A program made the translations under genes and the position numbers. A stretch of 64,000 nucleotides of DNA, taken from contig NZ_FTMG01000014.1 in NCBI RefSeq assembly GCF_900155965.1, positions 1 through 64,000 of the forward strand, read 5' to 3'. This document shows, piece by piece, positions 34,940 to 43,330 of this stretch; position 1 is the first letter of the stretch; every line of letters starts with the position of its first letter. The notes below the pieces were generated by a model that was given only the letters and a program-made list of their open reading frames with translations, did not search any database and was not told the origin of the DNA. Origin of the DNA: Mucilaginibacter lappiensis (GTDB lineage: Bacteria; Bacteroidota; Bacteroidia; Sphingobacteriales; Sphingobacteriaceae).

Positions 34940-35404
34940 TCAGTTCCCTTTTTTAAGGCTTCGGTGGATGAGCAGATCCAGGCTGAATTTTCCGCCGCCG
35001 CTGATGATGAGGCCCGTAGCTACGCCTATCAACAGCAGGTGGTATTCAAAGCCTTCGCCTTTTTGATTGCCAAACCAGTTCATAAAAAACCCATTGGGAA
35101 GGTGCACATTTACAATCATGCCCAGAAAAAGAAGTACAAAAGCTATGGCGAACAGGCGTGTACCCAGGCCCAGCAAAATGAATATGGTGCCGAAGAACAA
35201 AAGAAAAATAACCAGGAAGGCTACTATCCACGGAAGTCCGGTGCTGGTAAAATAACCCATAGAACCCTGGAAACCATGCCCGCCAAATGAACCTAACAAC
35301 AGTTGTGCACCGTGCGGCCAAAGTACAATAGCCAGGGTGAGTCTTAAAACCACTGAAGTAATATTTATTTCGGTTGCTAACGTTTGCTGCAATAATGCTT
35401 TCAT
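34940..35404 (-). CDS. DoxX-family membrane protein
   Basis: A 154-residue protein when started at the ATG at 35404 (MKALLQQTLATEINITSVVLR). Four helices and the DoxX features LAIVLWPHGAQLLLG and GLGTRLFAIAFVLLFLG. Family members are inner-membrane proteins linked to quinone or redox stress responses; the exact role is unknown. It lies 83 bp after a Crp-family regulator on the same strand, which may control it. Confidence 0.85.
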   Translation of the reverse strand: MKALLQQTLATEINITSVVLRLTLAIVLWPHGAQLLLGSFGGHGFQGSMGYFTSTGLPWIVAFLVIFLLFFGTIFILLGLGTRLFAIAFVLLFLGMIVNVHLPNGFFMNWFGNQKGEGFEYHLLLIGVATGLIISGGGKFSLDLLIHRSLKKGN

Positions 35405-35487
35405 ATCTTTAATTTTTATGAATGCAAATTTACCTGTGCAATCGGCAACGTCCAATGAACTATATTAAGTAAGCATCTTAACTTAGT

Positions 35488-36072
35488 TTAAGATTTTTTG
35501 GCGGCTATACGGGTTTTCACCTTACTCAAAAACTCGGGCGTAATACCCAGGTAGGAGGCGATAAGGTATTGAGGTACCCGGTTTTCCAGGGCCGGATATT
35601 TTTTTATAAAACGCAGGTAGCGCTCATCGGCCGTTGTGCTCAGTACATTTAAAATACGTTCGTTTTGGGAGATGATGGCATTCTGATATAAAATCCTGAA
35701 GTAAATATTCAGCGCTGGTATTTTTGTAAACAGCTCTTCCCTGCCTTCCTTCCGGAGTTTTATTACTTCGCCCTCTTCCATGGCTTCTACATGATACTTG
35801 GAGGGCGCACCGGTAAAAAAACTTTGCAGATCGGTCATCCACCAGCCTTCTATCGCAAAGGCAGTGGTATGTTCAACACCGTTCTCGTCTAAAAAATAGT
35901 GTCGCAAACAACCCTTCGTAACAAAAAATTCGGCGTTGGCCGGGTATGGAGGTTCCACAAGCAACTGGCTTTTACGGGTTTTCCTCACTTCAAGGCAGGT
36001 GGATAATAAAGCTATATCATCATCAGATAAAGTGATGTGCTCCCGCATCTTTTCAACAATAACATCAAACAT
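35488..36072 (-). CDS. Crp/Fnr-family transcriptional regulator
   Basis: A 194-residue regulator from the ATG at 36072 (MFDVIVEKMREH); an alternative ATG lies four codons upstream. An N-terminal cyclic-nucleotide-like beta-roll (about 20-120) lacks the usual arginine-serine cAMP site. A central dimerisation helix and a C-terminal winged helix (VPQYLIASYLGITPEFLSKV) follow. It is the type common in Bacteroidota with unknown ligand. The DoxX gene is downstream, and an SDR gene is divergent across a palindromic repeat. Confidence 0.85.
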   Translation of the reverse strand: MFDVIVEKMREHITLSDDDIALLSTCLEVRKTRKSQLLVEPPYPANAEFFVTKGCLRHYFLDENGVEHTTAFAIEGWWMTDLQSFFTGAPSKYHVEAMEEGEVIKLRKEGREELFTKIPALNIYFRILYQNAIISQNERILNVLSTTADERYLRFIKKYPALENRVPQYLIASYLGITPEFLSKVKTRIAAKKS

Positions 36073-36149
36073 ATGGTGAACCATGTATAGGTTTTGTAAA
36101 GGTAATTAAAGGATCAAGGATTTTGGGAACAAGGATTGTTTATTGAAGT

Positions 36150-36236
36150 AAGGATTTGGAGAGCAAGGAATAAGGATTTGAAAAGTTAGGGGCTATTTTA
36201 TTCTTTGTTCCTCTTGTCCTTGCTCTCCAAATCCTT
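36150..36236. repeat. Palindromic low-complexity repeat (AAGGATTTGG word)
   Basis: Perfect 20-bp inverted arms at 36150-36169 and 36217-36236, made of AAGGATTTGGAGAGCAAGGA. Permuted copies of AAGGATT occur to the left (36108-36149). It lies in a divergent promoter region between a Crp-type regulator and an SDR gene. Confidence 0.85.
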
Positions 36237-36311
36237 GCTCTTCTCCCCCTTCTTCCCTAATCTGTATCAGTATTACCCGGTTCTGTATAAATTATCCCGC
36301 AAGGGCCCAAA

Positions 36312-36319
36312 TACCTTTG
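36312..36319 (+). promoter_or_regulatory. -7 promoter element of the SDR gene
   Basis: TACCTTTG matches TAnnTTTG and lies 30 bp before the SDR start codon. No good -33 box is visible. Confidence 0.45.
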
Positions 36320-36349
36320 TACTATAAATTAATTCAAAAAACGAAAACA

Positions 36350-37171
36350 ATGTCAAAGACAATTTTTATAACCGGAGCTTCCCGTGGATTTGGAAAACTT
36401 TGGGCCGAAGCATTTTTAAAACGTGGTGATAAAGTAGTAGCCACCGCACGTAACCTGGATACCCTTGCCGACCTGGTAAGCACTTATGGCGATGCCATAT
36501 TGCCTATACAGCTTGATGTGAACGACCGCAAAGCCGACTTTGCCGCTGTTGAGCAGGCTAAACAACATTTCGGCACCATCGACGTGTTGATTAACAATGC
36601 CGGTTACGGCCTGTTTGGCACCATTGAAGAAACCAATGAACAAGAGGCCCGCGAGCAGATAGAAACCAACGTGTTTGGTTTGTTATGGCTTACCCAAGCC
36701 GTATTACCGGTAATGCGTGCACAAGGTCATGGTCATATTATACAAGTATCAAGCGTGTTGGGCCTGGCTACTTTGCCTGTTTTAGGCTTATACAATGCCT
36801 CTAAATTCGCGGTAGAAGGTCTGAGCGAAACCTTGGCTACCGAGGTTGCCGGTTTTGGCATCAAAGTGTCTTTAATTGAGCCAAACGGCTTTGCGACCGA
36901 CTGGGCAGGTGCCTCGGCTACTCATACCCAGGTTTTACCAGAATATGAGGGAGTAAGAGCGGCCTTCCAGGCAGGAATGACAAACACCGATGCATTTGGT
37001 GTACCCGAAGCAACATCAGAAGCCGTGTTGAAGCTGGTTGATAGTGCTAACCCGCCGTTGCGCCTGTTCCTGGGTAAAGTAGCTTTACCATGGGTAAAAC
37101 AAGTTTATGAACAACGCTTGGCATCATGGGAAGAATGGCAGCCTGTAGCAGCCGCCGCACACGGCAAATAA
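36350..37171 (+). CDS. SDR-family oxidoreductase
   Basis: A 273-residue classical short-chain dehydrogenase. I start it at the ATG at 36350 (MSKTIFITGASRGFG) because the earlier in-frame codons precede the expected first strand. Cofactor motif TGASRGFG, NNAG near 80-85, catalytic serine in VSSVLG, YNASK (Tyr-x-x-x-Lys) and the PNGF loop. Reduces or oxidises an unknown carbonyl or alcohol with NAD(P)(H). The AraC gene 89 bp downstream is co-directional and is a likely partner. Confidence 0.92.
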   Translation: MSKTIFITGASRGFGKLWAEAFLKRGDKVVATARNLDTLADLVSTYGDAILPIQLDVNDRKADFAAVEQAKQHFGTIDVLINNAGYGLFGTIEETNEQEAREQIETNVFGLLWLTQAVLPVMRAQGHGHIIQVSSVLGLATLPVLGLYNASKFAVEGLSETLATEVAGFGIKVSLIEPNGFATDWAGASATHTQVLPEYEGVRAAFQAGMTNTDAFGVPEATSEAVLKLVDSANPPLRLFLGKVALPWVKQVYEQRLASWEEWQPVAAAAHGK

Positions 37172-37260
37172 GCCCTGTTAATTTTACTTTAACTAAACTA
37201 AATAACCCGGCATAATTCATACTTTTAATAGTGTGAATTATGCTTTAATTATTGCCCATC

Positions 37261-38151
37261 ATGAAACATTATAAAAGCCTGGCCCAATTGAGCTTCGACA
37301 ATGGCTTTCCGCCACCAGAAAACCCGCTGCTTAACCTGATACATTGTGATAAAAACTGCCATATTGTGGAGCAGGAATTTACCAGCGATTTTTATTTGAT
37401 CGGGTTTAAAAAGCTAATATCGGGTATGTTTTTATATGGCCGTACCACATACGATCATGAGAATGGCTCTATGTCTTTTGTAAAACCACGACAGATCATT
37501 GAGTTTAAGAACATGAAGTTTGAGGAAAACGGTTTCCTGATCTTGATTCACGAAGATTTTCTGAACGGGCACCCCTTGTATAACGAGATCAAAAAGTATG
37601 GTTATTTTGAATACGAAACCAATGAGGCCCTGCATCTTTCGCCTAAGGAGGAACAGATCATCTGGGGTTTGTTCAATGAAATTGAAACCGAATACAACAA
37701 CAACCCAGATGAGTACAGCCGCGACATTATCCTGGGCCACATAGAATCTATACTGAAATACTCACAGCGTTTTTATAAAAGGCAGTTCATCAACCGAATC
37801 ACCGTAGCCGGCAAAATGGCTTCGCGCTTCAATGACGCGCTTTCGGTATATTTTGAAAAAGGTTATTTGCTGGAGAAAGGTTTGCCTACTGTTAAATCAA
37901 TGGCTGCCGAACTTAATCTGTCGCCAAGCTACCTAAGCGATCTGTTGAAACAGGAAACCGGCAAAACGGCTATGGAACTGATACACATCTACCTTATATC
38001 CGAAGCGAAAAACCTGCTCAAAGGATCGGACCATAACATTGCCGAAACCGCTTATACCCTGGGCTTTGATAATCTTCCTTATTTTTCGCGTTTGTTTAAA
38101 AAAGAGGTGGGCATCAGTCCTGTTCAATTCAGGAAACAGATCCTGAATTAA
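37261..38151 (+). CDS. AraC-family transcriptional regulator
   Basis: A 296-residue regulator started at the ATG at 37261 (MKHYKSLAQLSFDNG). The N-terminal sensor domain is of unknown ligand class. The AraC DNA-binding domain occupies about 195-294, with a first helix-turn-helix (TVKSMAAELNLSPSYLSDLL) and the closing signature TAYTLGFDNLPYFSRLFKKEVG. This type often accompanies a neighbouring SDR gene, here directly upstream on the same strand, and probably controls it. Confidence 0.9.
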   Translation: MKHYKSLAQLSFDNGFPPPENPLLNLIHCDKNCHIVEQEFTSDFYLIGFKKLISGMFLYGRTTYDHENGSMSFVKPRQIIEFKNMKFEENGFLILIHEDFLNGHPLYNEIKKYGYFEYETNEALHLSPKEEQIIWGLFNEIETEYNNNPDEYSRDIILGHIESILKYSQRFYKRQFINRITVAGKMASRFNDALSVYFEKGYLLEKGLPTVKSMAAELNLSPSYLSDLLKQETGKTAMELIHIYLISEAKNLLKGSDHNIAETAYTLGFDNLPYFSRLFKKEVGISPVQFRKQILN

Positions 38152-38231
38152 TCTGCAGGCTGGTCACGCAGTAAACGCTCCTGCGTAATGATTTTTCATG
38201 AAAACATGAGATAAGTTTTTTATTTTCACTC

Positions 38232-39320
38232 ATGAATAAAATCATTTTCTGCTTTCTGCTACTTTTTTGTTCAAGCCTATCCATATCATTTGCGCAAACC
38301 AGTCAAGATAGCGTTATATATATTGTTGATGGCAGCCCGATTATTGAAACTCCCAGCGATGATGATCAAATGCTCAATAGTGATGTTGATAAATTGGAGG
38401 TGGTTACCGATATATCAAAAATAAAAACAGCCGGTTATGCCGGTAAAGCAAACAAGATCATTTATATCACTACAAAAGCATATCTCACCCGTACACCCCA
38501 GGAAAAACTTATTGTATCAACCAAAGCAATGGTCAGAAAAAATGGGGCGTGGTACTTAAAAGATGCCGCTACACCATATACAGGCCCCTTTATTGATTAT
38601 TTTATGAATGGCCGTAAACAGGGCGAGGGCATCCTGAAGGATGGCTTTGTTGAAGGGATCAGAACGGTTTATTACCCCAATGGCAACAAGCGGTATTCTT
38701 ACACCTACACGAGGGGACTGGAAAATGGCGACTCGGAGGAGTATTTTTTAAATGGCAAGCTCAAGCAAAAAGGAACCTTTGCCAATGAAAAAGAAATTGG
38801 CCTGTGGCAGGATTTTTATTCTACTGGAAAACTAAAAAGACAATCAACATTTGTAAATAACAAACAGGAGGTACCCAAAGAGGATACGAAGTTTTATGCC
38901 CTTTTGGATAAAGCTTTAGCCTTAATGAAAGATGAGGATTATACTGCCGCGATTAAAAAGCTGGATGATGCGGCAAAAATAAATCCGGGTTATTCCGATC
39001 TCTATTTTTACCGCGGGACAGCGAAATTAGACAACTTTGATTTTGATAACTCCATAGCTGATCTGGATAAGGCCATTGAAATTGAGCCCTTATATATGGA
39101 AGCTATCAGTAACCGGGCTTTCGCCAGGTTGAGGAAATATGAATTTAAAGACAGCCGGACATTGAGAAAAACAAAAGAAGTAACCATCCTTGCTGCTAAA
39201 GACAAGGTACCCATACCTAAGGAAGATCAGGATAAAATTTGTGCCGACCTGAACCTGGGTTATCAATTAGGCGACCATAAATCCATGATAACCGATGCCA
39301 TCAGCAGGTATTGCAAATAG
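38232..39320 (+). CDS. Exported MORN/YwqK-like and TPR protein
   Basis: A 362-residue protein with a signal peptide (to about residue 20, SFAQ). Residues about 110-215 contain three YwqK/MORN-like repeats (DYFMNGRKQGEG, YYPNGNKRYSY, EYFLNGKLKQKG). Residues about 225-300 form two tetratricopeptide repeats (ALALMKDEDYTAAIKKLDDA, then SDLYFYRGTAKL). Both are protein-binding repeats; the biological role is unknown. Single gene between regulators. Confidence 0.72.
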   Translation: MNKIIFCFLLLFCSSLSISFAQTSQDSVIYIVDGSPIIETPSDDDQMLNSDVDKLEVVTDISKIKTAGYAGKANKIIYITTKAYLTRTPQEKLIVSTKAMVRKNGAWYLKDAATPYTGPFIDYFMNGRKQGEGILKDGFVEGIRTVYYPNGNKRYSYTYTRGLENGDSEEYFLNGKLKQKGTFANEKEIGLWQDFYSTGKLKRQSTFVNNKQEVPKEDTKFYALLDKALALMKDEDYTAAIKKLDDAAKINPGYSDLYFYRGTAKLDNFDFDNSIADLDKAIEIEPLYMEAISNRAFARLRKYEFKDSRTLRKTKEVTILAAKDKVPIPKEDQDKICADLNLGYQLGDHKSMITDAISRYCK

Positions 39321-39351
39321 CCTTTAAAACCTGGCGTTCAAGCACTGGGAC

Positions 39352-39933
39352 TTAACCTAACATGTTCATGGTCAGCCTGATAATATCGTTAAAAACAGCT
39401 TTCTCACTGGTTGATTTCGCAGTTACCTGCATCCCCTTTACTGTGTTGGAGATGGAGCGGGCAAGCGCCCGTGCATCCTGCGTATAAGCAATTTCTTTAT
39501 CGTCCTGGCCTTTTTTAATAACCTGGTAAAACATATCTTCCACCTGCTGGTCGTTCTGGCAAACCATTTCCTTCACCAAGGGATCATGGGGGGCAACTTC
39601 CACTTCTGCATTCACCATGAAACAGCCTTTGCGGTTACTATCGCCTAATAGCTCATCGGTAATAAACTCCAATATCTGTTTGATGGTTTCTTTGGCAGGC
39701 TGATTACGACTAATGATGTGGGTTATTTTAGTGGAAGCTGTACATCGATAGCATTCCAGCGCTTTGATAAACAGGTTATACTTGTCGCCATAGGTATCAT
39801 ACAAGCTTGAACGGCTGATGCCCAGCCCGTCTACAAGGTCCTGCATAGACGTACCATTGTACCCCTTTAACCAAAAAAGGTCCACTGCCTTGTTCAGCAC
39901 CTCATTTTCATCAAACTCTTTAGTCCTTGCCAT
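39352..39933 (-). CDS. TetR/AcrR-family regulator
   Basis: A 193-residue TetR. The N-terminal helix-turn-helix domain reads VLNKAVDLFWLKGYNGTSMQDLVDGLGISRSSLYDTYGDKY, in separate blocks the FxxxGYxGTSM and LYxxYGDKxxLF signatures. The ligand-binding domain is of the type seen in TetR proteins that control nearby reductases. It lies 155 bp downstream of the SDR gene on the same strand. Two matching palindromes in the SDR promoter (40865-40911) are its probable operators. Confidence 0.9.
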   Translation of the reverse strand: MARTKEFDENEVLNKAVDLFWLKGYNGTSMQDLVDGLGISRSSLYDTYGDKYNLFIKALECYRCTASTKITHIISRNQPAKETIKQILEFITDELLGDSNRKGCFMVNAEVEVAPHDPLVKEMVCQNDQQVEDMFYQVIKKGQDDKEIAYTQDARALARSISNTVKGMQVTAKSTSEKAVFNDIIRLTMNMLG

Positions 39934-39991
39934 AACTGCAAATAGCTTTGCCTAATAATTAAGCAAAGCTATTAATTGAACGTCAGGAAAC

Positions 39992-40077
39992 AAGAGACAA
40001 GAATCAAGAAAAAACCTGCTTTACCTTTAAAATAGATCATCGGGAAATGAATTCCTGGTTTTTGACTCTTGTACCCT
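39992..40077. repeat. Imperfect inverted CAAGAATC-word repeat
   Basis: AACAAGAGACAAGAATCAAG and AAAAAACCTG at 39989-40017 face CCTGGTTTTTGACTCTTGT at 40054-40072 as an imperfect inverted repeat. It is the same style of permuted low-complexity palindrome as at 7405 and 36150. It lies upstream of tetR. Confidence 0.5.
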
Positions 40078-40088
40078 GGCTCTAATCT

Positions 40089-40838
40089 TTACCGTACACC
40101 GCCGCCAGCCAGCAGGGTTTCGCCGGTTAACCAGCGAGACTCTTCTGAAGCCAGGAATACGGCTACCAGCGCAATATCTTCTGGCTGCCCGATACGGCCC
40201 AGTGGTGCGGTACGCTCGGTTTCGGCCTGAAAATCGCTGCCGATGAAGCCTGCGGTGTGCGTACCTTCAGTTTCTACCATACCGGGGTTGATAGAGTTAA
40301 CACGGATTTTTTTAGGGCCCAGCTCTTTTGACAATACATGGGTAATGGCATCAACCGCACCTTTGGTAGCTGTATAAATAGAGCTGCCAACAGGGGCGAT
40401 ATTACTCACTACCGAACCGATATTGATGATGCTGCCACCATCGGCATTAAAGCTTTTCAATGCGCCTTGTGTGGTAAGTAATAAGCCCAGCACATTAGTA
40501 TCAAACTGATTGTGAAAATCTTCGGCGCTAATTTCTTCAATAGCGCCAAATTTATAAACCCCGGCATTGTTCACCAGGATATCAACCGCGCCAAAAGCTT
40601 TGGTGGTTTCTTCAAACAAACGACTGATATCTGCGGCTTTTGAAACATCGCCCTGAACGGCTATAGCTTTGCCGCCATTACTCACAATTTCTTCTACCAC
40701 CTTATCAGCACCGGCTTTTGCCGAAGCATAATTCACTACTACCGAAGCCCCTGCTGCTGCCAGGCTTTTAGCTATGCCTGCACCAATACCTTTTGATGCT
40801 CCGGTGATAACCGCTACTTTATTTTCTAATTTTTTCAT
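40089..40838 (-). CDS. SDR-family oxidoreductase (FabG-like)
   Basis: A 249-residue classical SDR of the 3-oxoacyl-reductase type. Cofactor motif TGASKGIGAGIA, NNAG near 90, the serine-containing IGSVVS, YTATKGA (Tyr-x-x-x-Lys), NPGMVETEGTH and the C-terminal GGGVR. Substrate unknown; a role outside fatty-acid synthesis is likely, given the TetR control. A TetR-type repressor gene follows on the same strand. Confidence 0.92.
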   Translation of the reverse strand: MKKLENKVAVITGASKGIGAGIAKSLAAAGASVVVNYASAKAGADKVVEEIVSNGGKAIAVQGDVSKAADISRLFEETTKAFGAVDILVNNAGVYKFGAIEEISAEDFHNQFDTNVLGLLLTTQGALKSFNADGGSIINIGSVVSNIAPVGSSIYTATKGAVDAITHVLSKELGPKKIRVNSINPGMVETEGTHTAGFIGSDFQAETERTAPLGRIGQPEDIALVAVFLASEESRWLTGETLLAGGGVR

Positions 40839-40864
40839 TTTTGGAATGATTAATTTTCTTATTT

Positions 40865-40911
40865 GGAATAATCGTTCCGCAAATATATACCATAACGGAA
40901 CAATCGTTCCG
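40865..40911. promoter_or_regulatory. Tandem TetR operator candidates
   Basis: GGAATAATCGTTCC (40865-40878) and CGGAACAATCGTTCCG (40896-40911) are two copies of one palindrome, 26 and 57 bp upstream of the SDR start. A weaker GGAAAATATTGTTCC lies at 41017-41031. Spacing and symmetry fit TetR dimers repressing the SDR-tetR unit. Confidence 0.7.
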
Positions 40912-41060
40912 ATTCAATTACAATATTATGCTGTCATGACAAATGGAGATTGTTCTTAATCATTTTTGGTGTTGATAACATCGCGGTAGCTACCAAAAGC
41001 CCCAATATTCATAGAAGGAAAATATTGTTCCGAAGTTAGTTGATCTTACTCCTAAATAAT

Positions 41061-41106
41061 AAAAGCCGATCCTGATTTGAAATGTTCCAAATCAAGACCA
41101 GCTTTT
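41061..41106 (-). terminator. Terminator of the type VI locus
   Basis: A 19-bp stem with three G-U pairs (arms 41061-41079 and 41088-41106, better paired on the minus strand), 8-nt loop, T-rich end. It lies 40 bp after the last gene of the secretion locus. Confidence 0.75.
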
Positions 41107-41145
41107 AAAAACTGACAATAAATCTGTTAAGAGTATACTCAGTAA

Positions 41146-41913
41146 CTAGTCTTTCCAATGCACCATATCATAAGGGTAATATGGATTATCTTTATAGCTG
41201 CTATCATCAAGTCCCATTATTTTGGTTATCGCACCGGCTTCCCAGCACCAGTACCCCCGATATGCCCGTTCTTTTTTATGGGCATCGTACCAGGGATCAT
41301 CTTTATGCAGTGCGTACCAATTTTCTAAATAAGTTTTCATCGCCCTTTCGGCTTCGTTCTTGGGCAGTTTGGTTAACGCAAATATTTCACCGTACAGCTT
41401 TTTATAAATTACATCTTCGGGGATTTTCCCGGTTGCGTTTTTAGCGTTGATAATATACCAAAGCAAGCCGTCGGGCTGCCAATCGTCAAAGCTCGATCCT
41501 TCATCAGACTGGGAAACATAATTGACAATTTTTTTAAACTCTTCATCCGGAATGTTTAACAGATAACCCAAAGAAACCATATCAATCATATCGGCATAAA
41601 ACGCATCGGCGTCCCAGCCAATCCCGTAATAATCAGTACCTTTTAAAAAATTATCATAACATGTGCTAATGTCGTTATTCATCGAGTAATTGATGTACAC
41701 CAGATCAAGGTATTCCATTGCAATTGCCCATTGATTATAAGGCTTAAGTTTGCCTTCGCTTTTTAGCTTCTCATTATCTTCCGAATATATCTCCAGGTTA
41801 CGCTGTTTCTTTTTGATCATTGAATCAAAAAAAGCCTCGTCCTTAAACTGAGCCCTGATCTGTTTGTTGGGTTCGGCCTTAGAATTTCCGAATATGCTGT
41901 TAAAAAACCCCAT
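41146..41913 (-). CDS. DUF1911-type immunity protein (PoNi-like)
   Basis: A 255-residue cytoplasmic protein, mostly helical. Its C-terminus (about 218-255) carries the DUF1911 pattern: YRGYWCWEAGAI, then LDDSSYKDN, then YYPYDMVHW. This is the hallmark of immunity proteins that neutralise PoNe-type DNase toxins. It starts 20 bp after the stop of the PAAR-like gene that contains a PoNe-like region. I therefore read it as the immunity protein that binds and blocks that toxin in the producing cell. Last gene of the locus. Confidence 0.78.
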   Translation of the reverse strand: MGFFNSIFGNSKAEPNKQIRAQFKDEAFFDSMIKKKQRNLEIYSEDNEKLKSEGKLKPYNQWAIAMEYLDLVYINYSMNNDISTCYDNFLKGTDYYGIGWDADAFYADMIDMVSLGYLLNIPDEEFKKIVNYVSQSDEGSSFDDWQPDGLLWYIINAKNATGKIPEDVIYKKLYGEIFALTKLPKNEAERAMKTYLENWYALHKDDPWYDAHKKERAYRGYWCWEAGAITKIMGLDDSSYKDNPYYPYDMVHWKD

Positions 41914-41933
41914 TGTTATATATTAATTTATGT

Positions 41934-43292
41934 TTAAAACCAACTTGCAATTGTTTTACCCAAACCACTACCGGCAATCCCGCCTATCACACCGCCAACT
42001 ATCCCTCCTACAACTGTGCCAACACCCGGACATATAGCTGTACCTATGATGGCGCCTAACTCTGCCCCGGCTATTCCGCCAGCAAGCCCTCCGGCAGCGC
42101 CCCCAACAGCTTCTTTTGTTTTTTCGCCAAAGCCACCTTCCTCTTCGTAGGCCGAATATATGTTATAAGCATCAATTGCTACACCAACAACAATAAGGCC
42201 CCTCCCTGCAACTTTACCGGCAACGCTTAGTGCCGGCGACCTGGCAATTGCCTGGCTAGCTTTAAACAAGCCATCATTAGCCCCGGTGGCATATTTACTA
42301 CTGCGAACAGCCTGGGAGAAATTTGACTCTGAAAGTGCGGTTAACGCCTTTGAATTTCGCAAAGACGACCGTACACTGTTCATCATACCACCGGCCCTTG
42401 ATGTTTGGATCTCCAATGCTTCGCTTTGCCCGCGGGTAGCTTTAAAACCCCTGTCGTTTAAGGTTTCGGAAGTCATAGTACCATCAGGCTTTACCCGGGT
42501 TACTTCGCGGACAAGTGTTCCGTTATTATTGGCCCTTGCAAATGCCTCTTCATCGGCAGGATTAATGGCTCCATTATCAATATGGTTTCTTGTCCACCTG
42601 GTATCTAATTCGCGCCCATTATTTGTATTTGCTATAGAAGCGGTATTATACTTTGTGTCAGTCCCTTTAAGCGTGGTTCGTCTTGCATAAGCGCCATCTA
42701 TGCCAGAGGCCGTAGGTTTATCAATGTTAATTACAGGGTGTTCGCTTCTTATATCCCGATAACCTTCCTGCCTGTGGTAAACATTATCTTTCATCTCCCC
42801 GTAATTACCATGCCTGCGGTAATCGGTTGGGCTGTTGGGGCGTACCAGGCTTATTTTGCCATTCTCTACATCATAAATGGTACCTCTTTGTAAAATATCT
42901 AAAGTATTGGTGTAATCGCCGTAAGTAAATACACCGGCGCCGGCGCCAGTGAGAGCTCCATTGCTGCTTCCGCTGGGAGCATTAAAGTCTACCTTTATTT
43001 TTCCTCCCTTTTTGCAAAGCAGGTTGGCATCTTCAAACAACAGTTTATAGCCATTAACCTTTACCCCTTTATTGGTTTTATCCCAATAAATAGGCTCAAA
43101 CTGGCAAGCGCCGCCTGTAGCTGAGCACCTGCCCATTGGTTGGATATTTTCGCCAGGAATCATATCCATTTCACTGGCTAAGTACTCACCATATATTTTG
43201 GTATTGTTATGATGGGTAACCTTGAGCCTGCAGGGGCTTGAGCCTTTATCGCAGGTAAGGCAGCTATTATCCGGGATATATTTCTTTGACAT
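41934..43292 (-). CDS. PAAR-like (DUF4280) effector with PoNe-like DNase region
   Basis: A 452-residue candidate T6SS effector. Residues 1 to about 105 are a PAAR-like DUF4280 domain (CLTCDKGSSPCRLKV, the Cys-rich MGRCSATGGACQFEP, LLCKKGGKIKV) that would cap the VgrG spike. Residues about 160-285 resemble the PoNe nuclease: GE at 165-166, GIDGAY at 197-202, then DTKYNT at 212-217 in the place of the ExK motif, followed by RELDTRW. Residues about 365-446 are Gly- and Ala-rich (GGxxGGxxG) and may form a membrane-active zipper. The DUF1911 immunity gene follows directly. The PoNe assignment rests on motif spacing read by eye. Confidence 0.7.
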   Translation of the reverse strand: MSKKYIPDNSCLTCDKGSSPCRLKVTHHNNTKIYGEYLASEMDMIPGENIQPMGRCSATGGACQFEPIYWDKTNKGVKVNGYKLLFEDANLLCKKGGKIKVDFNAPSGSSNGALTGAGAGVFTYGDYTNTLDILQRGTIYDVENGKISLVRPNSPTDYRRHGNYGEMKDNVYHRQEGYRDIRSEHPVINIDKPTASGIDGAYARRTTLKGTDTKYNTASIANTNNGRELDTRWTRNHIDNGAINPADEEAFARANNNGTLVREVTRVKPDGTMTSETLNDRGFKATRGQSEALEIQTSRAGGMMNSVRSSLRNSKALTALSESNFSQAVRSSKYATGANDGLFKASQAIARSPALSVAGKVAGRGLIVVGVAIDAYNIYSAYEEEGGFGEKTKEAVGGAAGGLAGGIAGAELGAIIGTAICPGVGTVVGGIVGGVIGGIAGSGLGKTIASWF

Positions 43293-43330
43293 CTTATATA
43301 ACTTTAAGGCGGTGAAACACTTCCTTTATA

